DNA of 38,056 bases from Chryseobacterium sp. ISL-80 (GCA_018613055.1 JAGGQZ010000019.1:21671-59726); one strand, 5' to 3'; positions 15,147-25,118 are shown, counted from the stretch's first letter. Notes: generated by a model from the sequence alone, not told the origin. Made by a program: numbers and translations.

Positions 15147-15626
15147 ATGTTTAACGTCGAAACATACAGCGCCAGCACCGAAAAAAATTACGACTTGGTG
15201 ATTAAACAACTGAAAGCGCTCATTGAGGATGAAAAAAATTCAATTGCCAATCTGAGCAATGCCTCTGCCTTATTAAACCAGTTTCTTGACCGCATCAACT
15301 GGGTCGGCTTTTACCTGATGGAGGATGGCGAGCTTGTCCTCGGACCGTTCCAGGGACTTCCTGCCTGTGTAAGGATTAAACTTGGAAAAGGTGTTTGCGG
15401 TACAGCTGCATCAAAAAAAGAAACAGTAAGGGTTGAAGATGTCCATGCCTTCCCTGGTCATATCGCCTGTGACGCCGCCTCCCAATCTGAAATAGTCGTA
15501 CCAATCCTGAAAAACGGAAACGTGATTGGTGTTCTCGATATCGACTCGCCTGAAAAAAATCGTTTTGATGAATTGGACCAGCAAAAGCTGGAGGAATTCG
15601 TTGAAGTGCTTGCACAGTATATCTAA
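15147..15626 (+). CDS. ytsP: Free methionine-(R)-sulfoxide reductase (GAF domain)
   Basis: Single-GAF-domain enzyme (159 aa) that reduces free Met-R-sulfoxide. The three cysteines of the fRMsr family are present: Cys74 in LPACVRI, Cys84 in GKGVCGTA and Cys108 in GHIACDA, together with the SEIVVPI and IGVLDIDSP strands. The start is ATG 15147 with AGGGGGA upstream; the longer frame from 15087 includes the promoter region. It is divergent from refZ and convergent with the methionine gamma-lyase, so two methionine-related enzymes are neighbours here, possibly by chance. Confidence 0.92.
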   Translation: MFNVETYSASTEKNYDLVIKQLKALIEDEKNSIANLSNASALLNQFLDRINWVGFYLMEDGELVLGPFQGLPACVRIKLGKGVCGTAASKKETVRVEDVHAFPGHIACDAASQSEIVVPILKNGNVIGVLDIDSPEKNRFDELDQQKLEEFVEVLAQYI

Positions 15627-15645
15627 TTAGAACATACTGAACCCC

Positions 15646-15666
15646 TCCCGGCTCTCCGGGAGGGGT
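15646..15666. terminator. Terminator between ytsP and mdeA
   Basis: A stem CCCCTCCCGG/CCGGGAGGGG-like palindrome (ACCCCTCCCGG, CTCT, CCGGGAGGGG) is followed by TTTGAATTGCTTTTT on the plus strand. It can serve both convergent genes. Confidence 0.8.
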
Positions 15667-15678
15667 TTGAATTGCTTT

Positions 15679-16890
15679 TTAAATAGATCCTGTTTCCATT
15701 GTGCTCTCTTTCCTTACTGATTCAAATGCAATCTCTAGGTCATCCCTTAAGTCTTCCCACGCTTCCAGTCCAACCGACAGCCTTAGCATATTTTCTTTGA
15801 TCCCCATTTTTTCTCTCGCTTCTTTCGGCACGACTGCATGGGTCATTGTCGCCGGATGCTGGATTAAGGTTTCTGCATCACCGAGGCTGACAGCTATTTT
15901 AATGAGTTTTAGTTTGTTGATGAATGCCTGCGCCTCTTTCCTGCCACCTTTTATGTTGAAGGAAATCAGCCCGCCCGGTTTACGCATTTGCTTTTTCGCG
16001 ATCGCGTAGTCGGGATGCTTTGGATCGCCAGGGAAAATGACTTCTTCCACTGCCGGATGACCGGACAGATAGGTTGCCAGTTTTTCAGCATTTTCACAGT
16101 GACGGTCCATCCTCACAGGCAGCGTCTTCAAGCCGCGAAGCAGCAGCCATGCATCGAAAGGTGAAATCACACCGCCAATATCCTTTTGGGTAGTCATCGC
16201 AATTTTAGACATGATTTCCTTAGGACCTACCGCTACACCTGCGATCACATCTCCATGCCCGCAAATATATTTCGTTGCACTATGGATGACAAAATCGCAG
16301 CCAAGCTCAAGCGGATTCTGCAGATATGGTGAACTGAATGTGTTATCGACAACCACCGGGATCCCCTTCTCTTTCGCGACATCCGCGACCATCTCCAGGT
16401 CAACCAGCCTCATCGTCGGGTTAATTGGTGTCTCGATATAGATGACTCTTGTCTCCGGGGTAATAGCGGCCAGCACTTCTTCCCTTGTCGCCATCATCGA
16501 AAAATCATGATTGATATCATATTTTTCTTTCATAAGCTGCAATAGACCAAATGTACAGCCATATACACCCTGTGAGCAAAGTATATGGTCCCCTGATCTT
16601 GTCAGCGCTACTAATATCGCAGAGACAGCAGCCATCCCTGATCCAAACGCAAGGGCCTTTTCCCCTTTTTCAATTGCTGCCATCCTCTCCTCCAGCATGG
16701 CAACAGTCGGGTTTCCAAGACGGGAATAGATTAATCCCTCTTCCTCCCCGGCAAAGCGCCTTTCCCCTTGCTCTGCGCTGTCAAAAGTGAACGTGCTGGT
16801 CTGAAATAATGGAGGAGCAAGACTCCCCCTGAATTCGTCCGATTTATATCCTGCATGAATGACTTCTGTTTCGAATCTTTTGTCTCCCAT
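15679..16890 (-). CDS. mdeA: Methionine gamma-lyase (Cys/Met metabolism PLP enzyme)
   Basis: A gamma-family PLP enzyme of 403 aa. Visible residues are Tyr55/Arg57 in YSRLGNPT, FGSGMAA, Tyr110, Cys112 in GVYGCTFGLL, Asp182 in VVDNTFSSPYL and PLP-lysine Lys207 in SATKYICGHGD. The Cys after Tyr-Gly matches Cys116 of Pseudomonas methionine gamma-lyase, which favours that activity (methionine to methanethiol, ammonia and 2-oxobutyrate) over cystathionine lyase or synthase. The start is ATG 16890 with AGGAGG 7 nt upstream. A perfect cre site lies 20 bp upstream of the start. As I recall, B. subtilis has no gene at this place. Confidence 0.85.
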   Translation of the reverse strand: MGDKRFETEVIHAGYKSDEFRGSLAPPLFQTSTFTFDSAEQGERRFAGEEEGLIYSRLGNPTVAMLEERMAAIEKGEKALAFGSGMAAVSAILVALTRSGDHILCSQGVYGCTFGLLQLMKEKYDINHDFSMMATREEVLAAITPETRVIYIETPINPTMRLVDLEMVADVAKEKGIPVVVDNTFSSPYLQNPLELGCDFVIHSATKYICGHGDVIAGVAVGPKEIMSKIAMTTQKDIGGVISPFDAWLLLRGLKTLPVRMDRHCENAEKLATYLSGHPAVEEVIFPGDPKHPDYAIAKKQMRKPGGLISFNIKGGRKEAQAFINKLKLIKIAVSLGDAETLIQHPATMTHAVVPKEAREKMGIKENMLRLSVGLEAWEDLRDDLEIAFESVRKESTMETGSI

Positions 16891-16909
16891 TCCGATTCCT
16901 CCTATATAT

Positions 16910-16925
16910 TTGTAAGCGTTTACAA
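16910..16925. promoter_or_regulatory. cre site (CcpA operator) upstream of mdeA
   Basis: TTGTAAGCGTTTACAA fits the WTGNNARCGNWWWCAW consensus at every position. It lies 20-35 bp upstream of the mdeA start, probably downstream of the promoter, where CcpA usually represses. Confidence 0.75.
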
Positions 16926-16944
16926 AATACCCCCATAAACAGGA

Positions 16945-16973
16945 TATGATATTTGCCCTGATATGGAAAGTGA
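16945..16973 (-). promoter_or_regulatory. Possible SigA-type promoter of mdeA
   Basis: TTTCCA, 17 bp and TATCCT on the minus strand, about 55 bp upstream of the mdeA start and upstream of the cre site. The match is only moderate. Confidence 0.35.
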
Positions 16974-17020
16974 TTTCACTCACAGCAATTGAAAAAGCAC
17001 TGTGGTCTGCTAAACAGAAA

Positions 17021-17042
17021 AAGCACTCATAAATGAGTGCTT
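17021..17042 (-). terminator. Terminator of dgcP
   Basis: AAGCACTCAT/ATGAGTGCTT, a 10-bp inverted repeat with a 2-nt centre, followed on the minus strand by TTTCTGTTT. Confidence 0.75.
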
Positions 17043-17084
17043 AAAAAATGATCACGATGAAAAAGAACTGGATTCAAAGACAAA

Positions 17085-18971
17085 TCAGACCTTGTCACTA
17101 AAATCAAATTGGTTTCCATTCTGGACCACCACTTTATTCTTACCGGAGCCTTTGGCTTTATATAGAGCCTGATCCGCTCTTTTGAACACGGTCTTTGTCG
17201 TATCTTCCTGCCCCCTGATCCATGTGGAGACACCGCAAGAAATCGTGACATTTGGATTCGTATGTTTTTCGACTTTATCGACCAATCTGTTGGCAATCAT
17301 GACACCGATTTCCAGTGGAGCCCCCGGCAGGTAAATCGCGAGTTCCTCCCCGCCCCATCTGGCACCGATATCCGTGCCGCGGATATTTTTAGCTATCTGC
17401 CGGGCCAGCTGGATGAGAACCTCGTCTCCGACCTGATGGCCATACTGGTCATTCACACATTTAAAATTATCAATATCAATTAAAATGAAGGTTCCCTGCC
17501 TATCCTCAAGCATCGACAGATTCATTTTGTCATCCAGATAGCCACGGGAATACAGCTTTGTCAAATGATCGGTCACGACCATTTTCTCCAATTCTTCACG
17601 AAGCATGGAATTGGTGAAAGCTAAAGTCGAATGATGGATGAGCGACTGCAGCAGCTTGAAGGTGTCAAACGCAAAGTGATATGGCTCCTCATGCATGACA
17701 AGCGCGAAACCCTTTAAATCACCGCTCTGGATCATCGGAACACACATTACTGAGCGGAAATGCGAAGAAGCCCCTTCGATATCAGAAGAGATATCCCCTA
17801 TGAACAATGGTTCTAGATCCTGCTTTACCCGTTTGGCGATTTTCAATATATAATTGGCAGCCTCTTTTGAAAAGAAGAAACCGGTGCTCCCCTGAAGGAC
17901 GGAGTAATCATGATTGTCTTCATCCAACATGATGAAACCGACTTCCTGTGCATCAAAGGACTTGATGATCCGGCCGCAAATAAACTTCATTGTATCTGTC
18001 AGGCGCAGGCTGGTATTCAATTGATGAGATGCTTCATTAATAAGCTGCAAATCGGCAACCAGCTTCCTTGATTGCTCGTAAAGCTTCGCATTCTCCAGGG
18101 CGCTGCCGGCGGTATTGGCAAGGAGCTTAATGAATTCCACTTCGTTTTGCGGGAACACAAGCGAGTTCGGGGCTATGACCTGCAGCACTCCATATACGCC
18201 CTGTCTTCCTTTTAAAGGTGCATACATGATGGAATTTTTGTCAATCACCAAATCCTCGAACTGGATTTGACCGCTCACATAAGATTGCATGGCAGTCTCG
18301 TTTTCACTGTTATACTCAAGGTCTTTAACCGGCAGTCCTCCGTAACCCTTGTGGTCATGGGACAGCAGGAGATAATAGGTGAACGAAGGATACACTTCCC
18401 TTAGTGTGGAAATGATTTCACCAAGCACAGCATCCATATCCATCGTCGAGTGGAATTTTTTCGTTACCCTGAATAATTGCTTATACCTTTTTTCTTCTTC
18501 CGTTGTCTCAGCCAGGGTGTGGATTTTATTTATAAACAATGTACACTCGTCAACAAGCTTTTTCAGAAGGCTGTCCGAAAGGCGGTCAAGTGAAGCGCCA
18601 TTCATTTGAATAGCACATAAACTCTTGATATTTTCTTTTACAGCCATGACAAACACTAGATCATATTGCGGGAGTAATTCTGGTTTTTTAATAAATGATT
18701 GCGGGGTTTCAGTCAGTTCGCTTAAGAGACATTCCGGGGAATCACCCGTAATTTCCTCATTCAGATCGCTGCGGGTCGTAGCCTCAAGAAGCATGCCCTG
18801 ATTCCATTCCTCACATCTATATAAATCGACCTCAGTTGCCTGGAGCAATTCTTTTAGCACAGTCAACATTTGCGAGAGAATGTCCGTGATAGATAATCTG
18901 CCCGTGCTGATCAAATCAAAGAACCTGCTTTTCAGTTCCAATATTGTTTCCCGTTCTACCAATTCTTCCAT
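17085..18971 (-). CDS. dgcP: GAF-GGDEF diguanylate cyclase (DgcP/YtrP)
   Basis: Soluble diguanylate cyclase (628 aa) making cyclic di-GMP. An N-terminal region and GAF-type sensor domains (about 20-460) precede a C-terminal GGDEF domain. The active site reads GGEEL at 540-544, an accepted active variant, and the RxxD inhibitory I-site (RGTD, 531-534) is at the correct five-residue distance, so product feedback is expected. There are no transmembrane segments. The start is ATG 18971 with AGGTGA 7 nt upstream. In B. subtilis ytrP/dgcP also lies between ytsP and rpsD; here mdeA separates it from ytsP. Confidence 0.93.
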   Translation of the reverse strand: MEELVERETILELKSRFFDLISTGRLSITDILSQMLTVLKELLQATEVDLYRCEEWNQGMLLEATTRSDLNEEITGDSPECLLSELTETPQSFIKKPELLPQYDLVFVMAVKENIKSLCAIQMNGASLDRLSDSLLKKLVDECTLFINKIHTLAETTEEEKRYKQLFRVTKKFHSTMDMDAVLGEIISTLREVYPSFTYYLLLSHDHKGYGGLPVKDLEYNSENETAMQSYVSGQIQFEDLVIDKNSIMYAPLKGRQGVYGVLQVIAPNSLVFPQNEVEFIKLLANTAGSALENAKLYEQSRKLVADLQLINEASHQLNTSLRLTDTMKFICGRIIKSFDAQEVGFIMLDEDNHDYSVLQGSTGFFFSKEAANYILKIAKRVKQDLEPLFIGDISSDIEGASSHFRSVMCVPMIQSGDLKGFALVMHEEPYHFAFDTFKLLQSLIHHSTLAFTNSMLREELEKMVVTDHLTKLYSRGYLDDKMNLSMLEDRQGTFILIDIDNFKCVNDQYGHQVGDEVLIQLARQIAKNIRGTDIGARWGGEELAIYLPGAPLEIGVMIANRLVDKVEKHTNPNVTISCGVSTWIRGQEDTTKTVFKRADQALYKAKGSGKNKVVVQNGNQFDFSDKV

Positions 18972-19111
18972 ATGTATCACCTGTTTTAAAATCACTTCAC
19001 AGCGATTTGTGAGTAGCTGTTTTACAGGCAGCAGCCTGATCGAGATTCATCACGTGGCTAGGTAGTATCCAAATATTTGAAAAAGAAAAATAATTACTAT
19101 TTATTATATCA
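18972..19111 (-). promoter_or_regulatory. Extended -10 promoter and long leader of dgcP
   Basis: TGATATAAT (19111-19103 on the minus strand) is a good extended -10 with a weak -35. It would give a leader of about 125 nt, which contains two small hairpins (CAGGCTGCTGCCTG and TCACAAATCGCTGTGA) close to the ribosome site. No known riboswitch was recognised. Confidence 0.4.
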
Positions 19112-19196
19112 TAGACCTAGTAAAATAGTATGATATAAAAGCCAAAGATTCGGGGATAATTTCATGGTGAAAAAGACAATGAATTGAAATATATCC

Positions 19197-19226
19197 TTGA
19201 CTTTATATGAATAGAAATTATATAAT
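19197..19226 (+). promoter_or_regulatory. SigA-type promoter of rpsD
   Basis: TTGACT, 18 bp and TATAAT, about 190 bp upstream of rpsD. Confidence 0.7.
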
Positions 19227-19231
19227 ACTCT

Positions 19232-19416
19232 TTGTGTAAAATATCGCAGCCTATGTGGTCTGCATTATGTATGTATTTTGTTCCTCAAACTTGGTTTGAT
19301 GGTGTATCTCGTAACCCGCTGCTGCTAGGGCGAAGGTACATGAAAACAAAATACCCATAATGGTTAGTCACAATCTGTTTTTATTTTACAAAATAAAAAC
19401 TAAGGAGGAGTCATTC
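19232..19416 (+). promoter_or_regulatory. rpsD leader (likely S4 autoregulatory RNA)
   Basis: An untranslated leader of about 180 nt between the promoter and rpsD. It contains a long pairing arm, GTATTTTGTT near 19273 with AACAAAATAC near 19344, enclosing internal hairpins, and ends with the AAGGAGG site. In B. subtilis S4 represses its own mRNA through a leader of this kind. The assignment rests on position and the visible long-range stem. Confidence 0.6.
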
Positions 19417-20019
19417 ATGGCTCGTTATACCGGCCCAAGCTGGAAACTATCCCGCCGTCTTGGAATTTCACTAAGCGGTACAGGTAAAGAATTAGAAAAA
19501 CGCCCTTACGCACCAGGTCCTCATGGTCCTAACCAGCGTAAAAAGCTTTCCGAATACGGATTGCAACTTCAAGAGAAGCAAAAGCTTCGCCACATGTACG
19601 GAGTTACTGAGCGTCAGTTCCGTAACTTGTTCGACAAAGCAGGCAAAATGCCTGGTAAGCACGGTGAAAACTTCATGATTCTTCTTGAAGCTCGCCTTGA
19701 CAACGTTGTTTACCGTCTAGGTCTTGCTCGCACTCGTCGTGCAGCTCGCCAGTTAGTAAACCACGGCCACATCATGGTTGATGGCGCACGCGTAGATATC
19801 CCATCTTACCGCGTAGCTCCTGGCCAGACAATCACACTTCGTGAAAAGTCTCGCAATCTTGATGTAGTTAAAGAAGCAATCGAAGTAAACAACTTCGTAC
19901 CTGACTTCTTGACTTTCGATGCAGACAAGCTAGAAGGAACTTTCACTCGTATGCCTGAGCGTTCTGAACTTCCAGCTGAAATCAACGAAGCTCTTATCGT
20001 TGAATTCTACTCTCGTTAA
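19417..20019 (+). CDS. rpsD: 30S ribosomal protein S4
   Basis: Primary 16S rRNA-binding protein that starts assembly of the 30S body (200 aa). The protein begins [16 protein letters not shown] and has the central S4 RNA-binding domain (about 90-155: [20 protein letters not shown] in halves, then [10 protein letters not shown]). It is the zinc-free type, with no N-terminal Cys cluster. The start is ATG 19417 with AAGGAGGAG upstream; the extended frame is leader sequence. It has a strong promoter, a long leader and a strong terminator. Codon use looks strongly biased, as expected for a highly expressed gene. Confidence 0.98.
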   Translation: MARYTGPSWKLSRRLGISLSGTGKELEKRPYAPGPHGPNQRKKLSEYGLQLQEKQKLRHMYGVTERQFRNLFDKAGKMPGKHGENFMILLEARLDNVVYRLGLARTRRAARQLVNHGHIMVDGARVDIPSYRVAPGQTITLREKSRNLDVVKEAIEVNNFVPDFLTFDADKLEGTFTRMPERSELPAEINEALIVEFYSR

Positions 20020-20031
20020 TAGAGTGCATTC

Positions 20032-20060
20032 AAAACCCCAGCCGATTTGGCTGGGGTTTT
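20032..20060 (+). terminator. Terminator of rpsD
   Basis: A perfect 12-bp stem (AAAACCCCAGCC/GGCTGGGGTTTT) with a 5-nt loop is followed by TATTTTT. Confidence 0.95.
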
Positions 20061-20097
20061 TATTTTTGCGCGGAAAAAGTGTAAAAATTCACCGTTT

Positions 20098-20200
20098 GCG
20101 AATAAACTAGTGCTTTTAGCGAATAAACTTCTTTTTTTGCGGAGAAAAGAATATATTTGCAAACAAACCCTCCATTTTTGCGAATAAAACGCATAATAAA
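20098..20200. repeat. About 20-21-bp period array with GCGAATAAA core
   Basis: GCG/GCA-start units recur at 20098, 20119, 20139, 20159 and 20180, spacing 20-21 bp. Three are GCGAATAAA and two are diverged. A T-rich stretch precedes most units. It lies between the terminators of rpsD and tyrS and is not coding. The core resembles the array at 30704-30808. Confidence 0.6.
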
Positions 20201-20214
20201 ATCCAATTCACTAA

Positions 20215-20250
20215 AAAAACAGCCTCCTGGCATCCAGGATGGCTGTTTTT
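20215..20250 (-). terminator. Terminator of tyrS
   Basis: A long stem (AAAAACAGCC-TCCTGG with CCAGGA-TGGCTGTTTTT, one bulged base) with a 3-nt loop and A/T tracts on both sides, 44 bp past the tyrS stop. Confidence 0.85.
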
Positions 20251-20293
20251 ACGATGTTTTTCGCTTGAACAAATAAAGTTTGCGAAAAAACAT

Positions 20294-21568
<1,275 letters not shown>

Positions 21569-21603
21569 TCAAAAATATATTTCGCAACCGGATTTTTGCG
21601 TAA

Positions 21604-21866
21604 ATAAAAAACGCCCCTGCAATAAATGCAGGGACGCTAAATGCGCGGTACCACCCGGCTTGAAAACTAAAACAAAAAAGTCTTCCACTCCATAAAATAA
21701 CGGTTAAACCGTCCGCGGCTACTATGAATCCAGTTCACTGCGGCGCTCGGGGAGGTAATTCATCCTTCTGTTTGTACCGGCTCACAGCGACCGCCGGCTT
21801 TCTGGAACATGGACAGAAGCACTACTCGTTCCCTTCACAGCTTTTTGCTATAAAGTTAATAAAGCA
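21604..21866 (-). promoter_or_regulatory. T-box riboswitch of tyrS
   Basis: A tRNA-Tyr-sensing T-box leader on the minus strand. The T-box GGGTGGTACCGCG is at 21656-21644. It overlaps the antiterminator side of a terminator hairpin (AGCGTCCCTGCA/TGCAGGGGCGTT, 21610-21640) followed by TTTTTTATT. A UAC codon at 21776-21774 (context CCGGTACAAA) is in the expected place for a tyrosine specifier. It accounts for most of the 436-bp gap upstream of tyrS. Confidence 0.92.
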
Positions 21867-21896
21867 TTTTTACCATAAAGCGATAGAAGTTGTCAA
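21867..21896 (-). promoter_or_regulatory. SigA-type promoter of the tyrS leader
   Basis: A perfect TTGACA and TAAAAA separated by 18 bp on the minus strand, just upstream of the T-box leader. Confidence 0.55.
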
Positions 21897-21952
21897 ATTC
21901 GACATAAGTTTTCAGAAAAATTAAGATTACAGTCTATTCGACAGCTTGTTTA

Positions 21953-21961
21953 TGCTATAAT
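21953..21961 (+). promoter_or_regulatory. Extended -10 promoter of the PBP gene
   Basis: TGCTATAAT, a perfect extended -10, lies about 30 bp upstream of the PBP start; the -35 region is weak. Confidence 0.5.
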
Positions 21962-21989
21962 GTATGTGATTTTAGGGGGAATGATATGA

Positions 21990-24911
21990 ATGCATGAAGG
22001 AAAGCAGGCTTGGAAAGAGAAGCTTAAATCCTTTGGTGCTTTTTTTACGAATAAAAAGACCGTAAAAGGAGCCCGGATTACTTACTCGGTTGTCTGGAAC
22101 ATGTTGCTTTTATTGATTATTGTACTGGTCCTCGGTGCGGGCTTTGCCGCAGGAACAGGGGCCGGGTATTTTGCATCCCTTGTCAAAGATGAACAAATAC
22201 GTCCATATGAAAATATGAAGAAAGATATTTACAACTATGAAGAGACGTCGGACTTATATTTTGATAATGATGTTTATCTTGGCAAACTCAGAACTGACCT
22301 ATACCGCGAGGAAGTAAAGCTTGACGATATGTCGAAGTATTTGGTCAATGCGGTCGTGGCAACTGAAGATGAGTATTTCTACGAACATGACGGTGTCGTG
22401 CCTAAAGCGATTATGCGCGCCCTTTTCCAGGAGGTCACAAACTCGGCGACATCGTCCGGGGGAAGCACACTGACACAGCAGCTCATCAAGAATCAGATCC
22501 TGACCAATGAAGTTTCATTCGAGCGAAAAGCGAAAGAGATTCTTCTCGCCCTCCGCCTCGAAAAATTCTTCGATAAAAAAGAGATTCTCGAAGCCTATTT
22601 GAATGTCGCTACCTTCGGCCGTAACGCGAATGGCAGCAATATTGCCGGTGTCCAGGCCGCAGCAAACGGGATATTCGGTAAAGAAGCGAAAGACTTGACC
22701 CTGCCTCAAGCTGCTTTTATCGCTGGACTACCACAGAGTCCATTTGGCTATACGCCATTCAGCAGCGATCACGGCAAGCTTAAAGATGCGGCTGGACTCG
22801 AACCAGGCCTGACGAGATACAAGACCGTCATCACAAGGATGCACGGAGCCGGCTTCATTTCGGATAAGGAGTTCAAGGAAGCAATCAACTATGATATTAC
22901 GAAGGACTTTGTCAAAGAGGTTCCGAGCGATAATACAATTGAGGAGTATCCATTCCTCACATTTGAAATCGAGAAACGCTCAATTGATATTTTGGCTAAT
23001 CTTTTAGCTGAACGCGATGGCTATGAAGCCGAAGATTTGAAAAAAGACGATGATTTAATGGCTGAATATGAGGCACTTGCCAACCGTGATCTTCGCCAGA
23101 ACGGCTATAAGATTTATACAACCATCAATAAAGAGATATACGAAAAGTTCCAGGAAACCGCAAAGAATTACCCTTACTATGGAAGCGAAAAGCCTCAGGA
23201 AGTTCCTGATCCTGACGATCCGGACAAAACGATGGTAGTCAAAGAACCTGTGGAAATCGGCGCGACACTGATTGAAAACAAAACTGGCAAAATCATCAGC
23301 TTTGTCGGCGGCCGCAACTTCAAGCGGGAACAGACGAACCATGCTTCACGGGCTCCGAGACAGAACGGATCGACGATGAAGCCGCTTCTGGTTTATGCTC
23401 CTGCAATGGAGCTCGGGAAATTGCATCCCGGTACTGTTCTGCCTGATGTTCAAGTATTTTTATATGGAAAGAGCAAACCGTGGCCAAACAACTATGATAT
23501 GAGATACAGCGGTTTGACCTCTGCCAGACATGCTTTGACGAAATCTTACAATGTACCGGCTGTCCTAGCCTATAAGAGCATCCTCGGCCAGAGACCTGCT
23601 AATTTCCTGGATAAGATGGGATTCTCCAATCTGCAGCCTGATGACTATTCGAACTTATCGACTGCTATTGGTTCCCTTCGGGGCGGTGTTACTGTTGAAG
23701 AAAACACCAACGCATTTGGTACATTCGCAAACAACGGGAAATTCATCGATGCATATATGATCGAAAAAATCGTCGACAAAAATGGCGAAGTCGTATTCCA
23801 GCATAAATCTGAACCAGTAGATGTCTTCAGTCCGCAAACATCATACCTGACCATCGATATGATGCGAGATGTCATCAACCGTGGTACTGCCACGGCTGTA
23901 AAAGGAAGATTGAAATTTGGCTCTGACTGGGCTGGCAAAACTGGTACCGGACATGAATATATTGATTCATGGTTTGTGGCAACCAATCCGAATGTCTCTT
24001 TCGGGGTATGGTTGGGTTACGATACACCTAAAGCACTCGAAAGAACCTATAAAGGACTTTCCTATGGCATGCGTACTCAATACATCTGGGCTGACCTGAT
24101 GAATGCGGCCTATGATGTCGATCCTAAGCTGGTCGATCCGGAAGAACGCTTCAAGATGCCTGGCGGTATTGTCAAGCGATCTTATTGTGCCGTTTCCGGT
24201 TTGCTTCCTTCAAGTGCATGTTCGAAGGCAGGCCTTGTGGAGTCAGACTATTTCATTGCGAAATACGCACCAACAAAGGTAGATGACAGCCTGGTTGAAA
24301 ATAAATTCGTTACTGTAGGAGACAAGCGCTATATTGCCCTTGATTCCACACCAGCAGAATTTACGGATTCAGGAGTCATTTTGAACCCGGAATATATGGA
24401 AAACTACATCGGCCATAAAATCAGGAACCCGCAACAGTTGATCCCTAATAAGGATGCCTGGAACAAAATACTCGTTGCCAATGATAAGCTGAGTGAAAAT
24501 GGCAAGACTCCAGCAGCGCTCGGAATCAAGCTTTCTGGAAAAACAATTGCCTGGGGCAAGCACCCTGATAATGATATTGTCGGCTACCGAATCTATAACA
24601 ACAAGAAAAAAGTCGGCAGCATCAAAGCTGGTGAAAAACTGAGTTTCAATGCAGGAGACGGCGTATTCTATGTTACAGCTGTCGATATAGCTGGAAAAGA
24701 ATCCGCGCCGTCGAATATCATTGAAATTGGCAAAAAACCTGAACCTAAGGATCCTCCAAAGGACGACAAACCGAAGGACGATAAAAATAAACCAAAGGAT
24801 CCTAAACCGAAAGACCCTCCGCCAACCGACCCTAAACCGGATGATCCTCCTGAGCCACCTGGAGATGGGGATGGTAATGGTGAAGGTACTGGAGAAGGTA
24901 CAGGGAACTAA
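21990..24911 (+). CDS. Class A penicillin-binding protein (PBP1A type)
   Basis: Bifunctional peptidoglycan glycosyltransferase and transpeptidase, membrane-anchored with its domains outside (973 aa). A cytoplasmic N-terminus and one transmembrane helix (about 34-58) precede the GT51 domain with ATEDEYFYEHDG (catalytic Glu126) and SSGGSTLTQQLIKNQ. The transpeptidase domain has Ser461-x-x-Lys464 (GSTMK), SYN at 519-521 and KTG at 650-652. A fibronectin type III-like module (about 820-915) and a Lys/Pro/Asp-rich tail ending in Gly/Glu repeats follow. The start is ATG 21990, 9 nt after AGGGGGA; two nearer ATGs run into stops at once. Not at this position in B. subtilis as I recall. Confidence 0.95.
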   Translation: MHEGKQAWKEKLKSFGAFFTNKKTVKGARITYSVVWNMLLLLIIVLVLGAGFAAGTGAGYFASLVKDEQIRPYENMKKDIYNYEETSDLYFDNDVYLGKLRTDLYREEVKLDDMSKYLVNAVVATEDEYFYEHDGVVPKAIMRALFQEVTNSATSSGGSTLTQQLIKNQILTNEVSFERKAKEILLALRLEKFFDKKEILEAYLNVATFGRNANGSNIAGVQAAANGIFGKEAKDLTLPQAAFIAGLPQSPFGYTPFSSDHGKLKDAAGLEPGLTRYKTVITRMHGAGFISDKEFKEAINYDITKDFVKEVPSDNTIEEYPFLTFEIEKRSIDILANLLAERDGYEAEDLKKDDDLMAEYEALANRDLRQNGYKIYTTINKEIYEKFQETAKNYPYYGSEKPQEVPDPDDPDKTMVVKEPVEIGATLIENKTGKIISFVGGRNFKREQTNHASRAPRQNGSTMKPLLVYAPAMELGKLHPGTVLPDVQVFLYGKSKPWPNNYDMRYSGLTSARHALTKSYNVPAVLAYKSILGQRPANFLDKMGFSNLQPDDYSNLSTAIGSLRGGVTVEENTNAFGTFANNGKFIDAYMIEKIVDKNGEVVFQHKSEPVDVFSPQTSYLTIDMMRDVINRGTATAVKGRLKFGSDWAGKTGTGHEYIDSWFVATNPNVSFGVWLGYDTPKALERTYKGLSYGMRTQYIWADLMNAAYDVDPKLVDPEERFKMPGGIVKRSYCAVSGLLPSSACSKAGLVESDYFIAKYAPTKVDDSLVENKFVTVGDKRYIALDSTPAEFTDSGVILNPEYMENYIGHKIRNPQQLIPNKDAWNKILVANDKLSENGKTPAALGIKLSGKTIAWGKHPDNDIVGYRIYNNKKKVGSIKAGEKLSFNAGDGVFYVTAVDIAGKESAPSNIIEIGKKPEPKDPPKDDKPKDDKNKPKDPKPKDPPPTDPKPDDPPEPPGDGDGNGEGTGEGTGN

Positions 24912-24930
24912 CATCATTTATTGAATTTAA

Positions 24931-24970
24931 AAAATGCCTGGAGTTACTTCAATGTAACTCCAGGCATTTT
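24931..24970 (+). terminator. Terminator of the PBP gene
   Basis: A perfect 17-bp stem (24931-24947 with 24954-24970) and a 6-nt loop, with a run of T closing the stem. Confidence 0.95.
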
Positions 24971-25028
24971 TGGTTGTTGGTATGCGTACGAGGAACAATG
25001 ATTTAGTGTGTAATTTGAGTATAAACAT

Positions 25029-25057
25029 TTGACAAAAAAATCTATTTATGCTATAAT
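25029..25057 (+). promoter_or_regulatory. Consensus SigA promoter of the methyltransferase gene
   Basis: TTGACA, 17 bp and TATAAT, a perfect match to both boxes, with TG one base before the -10 (TGCTATAAT). The strongest promoter match in the window. Confidence 0.9.
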
Positions 25058-25087
25058 TTACAAAATAACTCCGTGTGTTTATAATAA

Positions 25088-25118
25088 GGTTCTCCTGTCC
25101 TGGGAGGATCTTTTTTTT
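25088..25118 (+). terminator. Leader terminator (candidate attenuator) before the methyltransferase
   Basis: GGTTCTCC/GGAGGATC can form an 8-bp stem including G-U pairs, with a 7-nt loop, and is followed by eight T. It lies between the promoter at 25029-25057 and the ribosome site at 25121, so it would stop transcription before the gene. Confidence 0.65.

Noticed and set aside
15679-16890. Calling this gene cystathionine gamma-synthase (metI/metB)
   Set aside because: The Cys after Tyr-Gly at residue 112 fits methionine gamma-lyase better, and there is no S-box or metC neighbour.
18972-19111. c-di-GMP riboswitch in front of dgcP
   Set aside because: The conserved GEMM core sequences and paired helices were not found.
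21724-21924. Small open frame upstream of the PBP gene
   Set aside because: It lies wholly in the antisense of the tyrS T-box leader.
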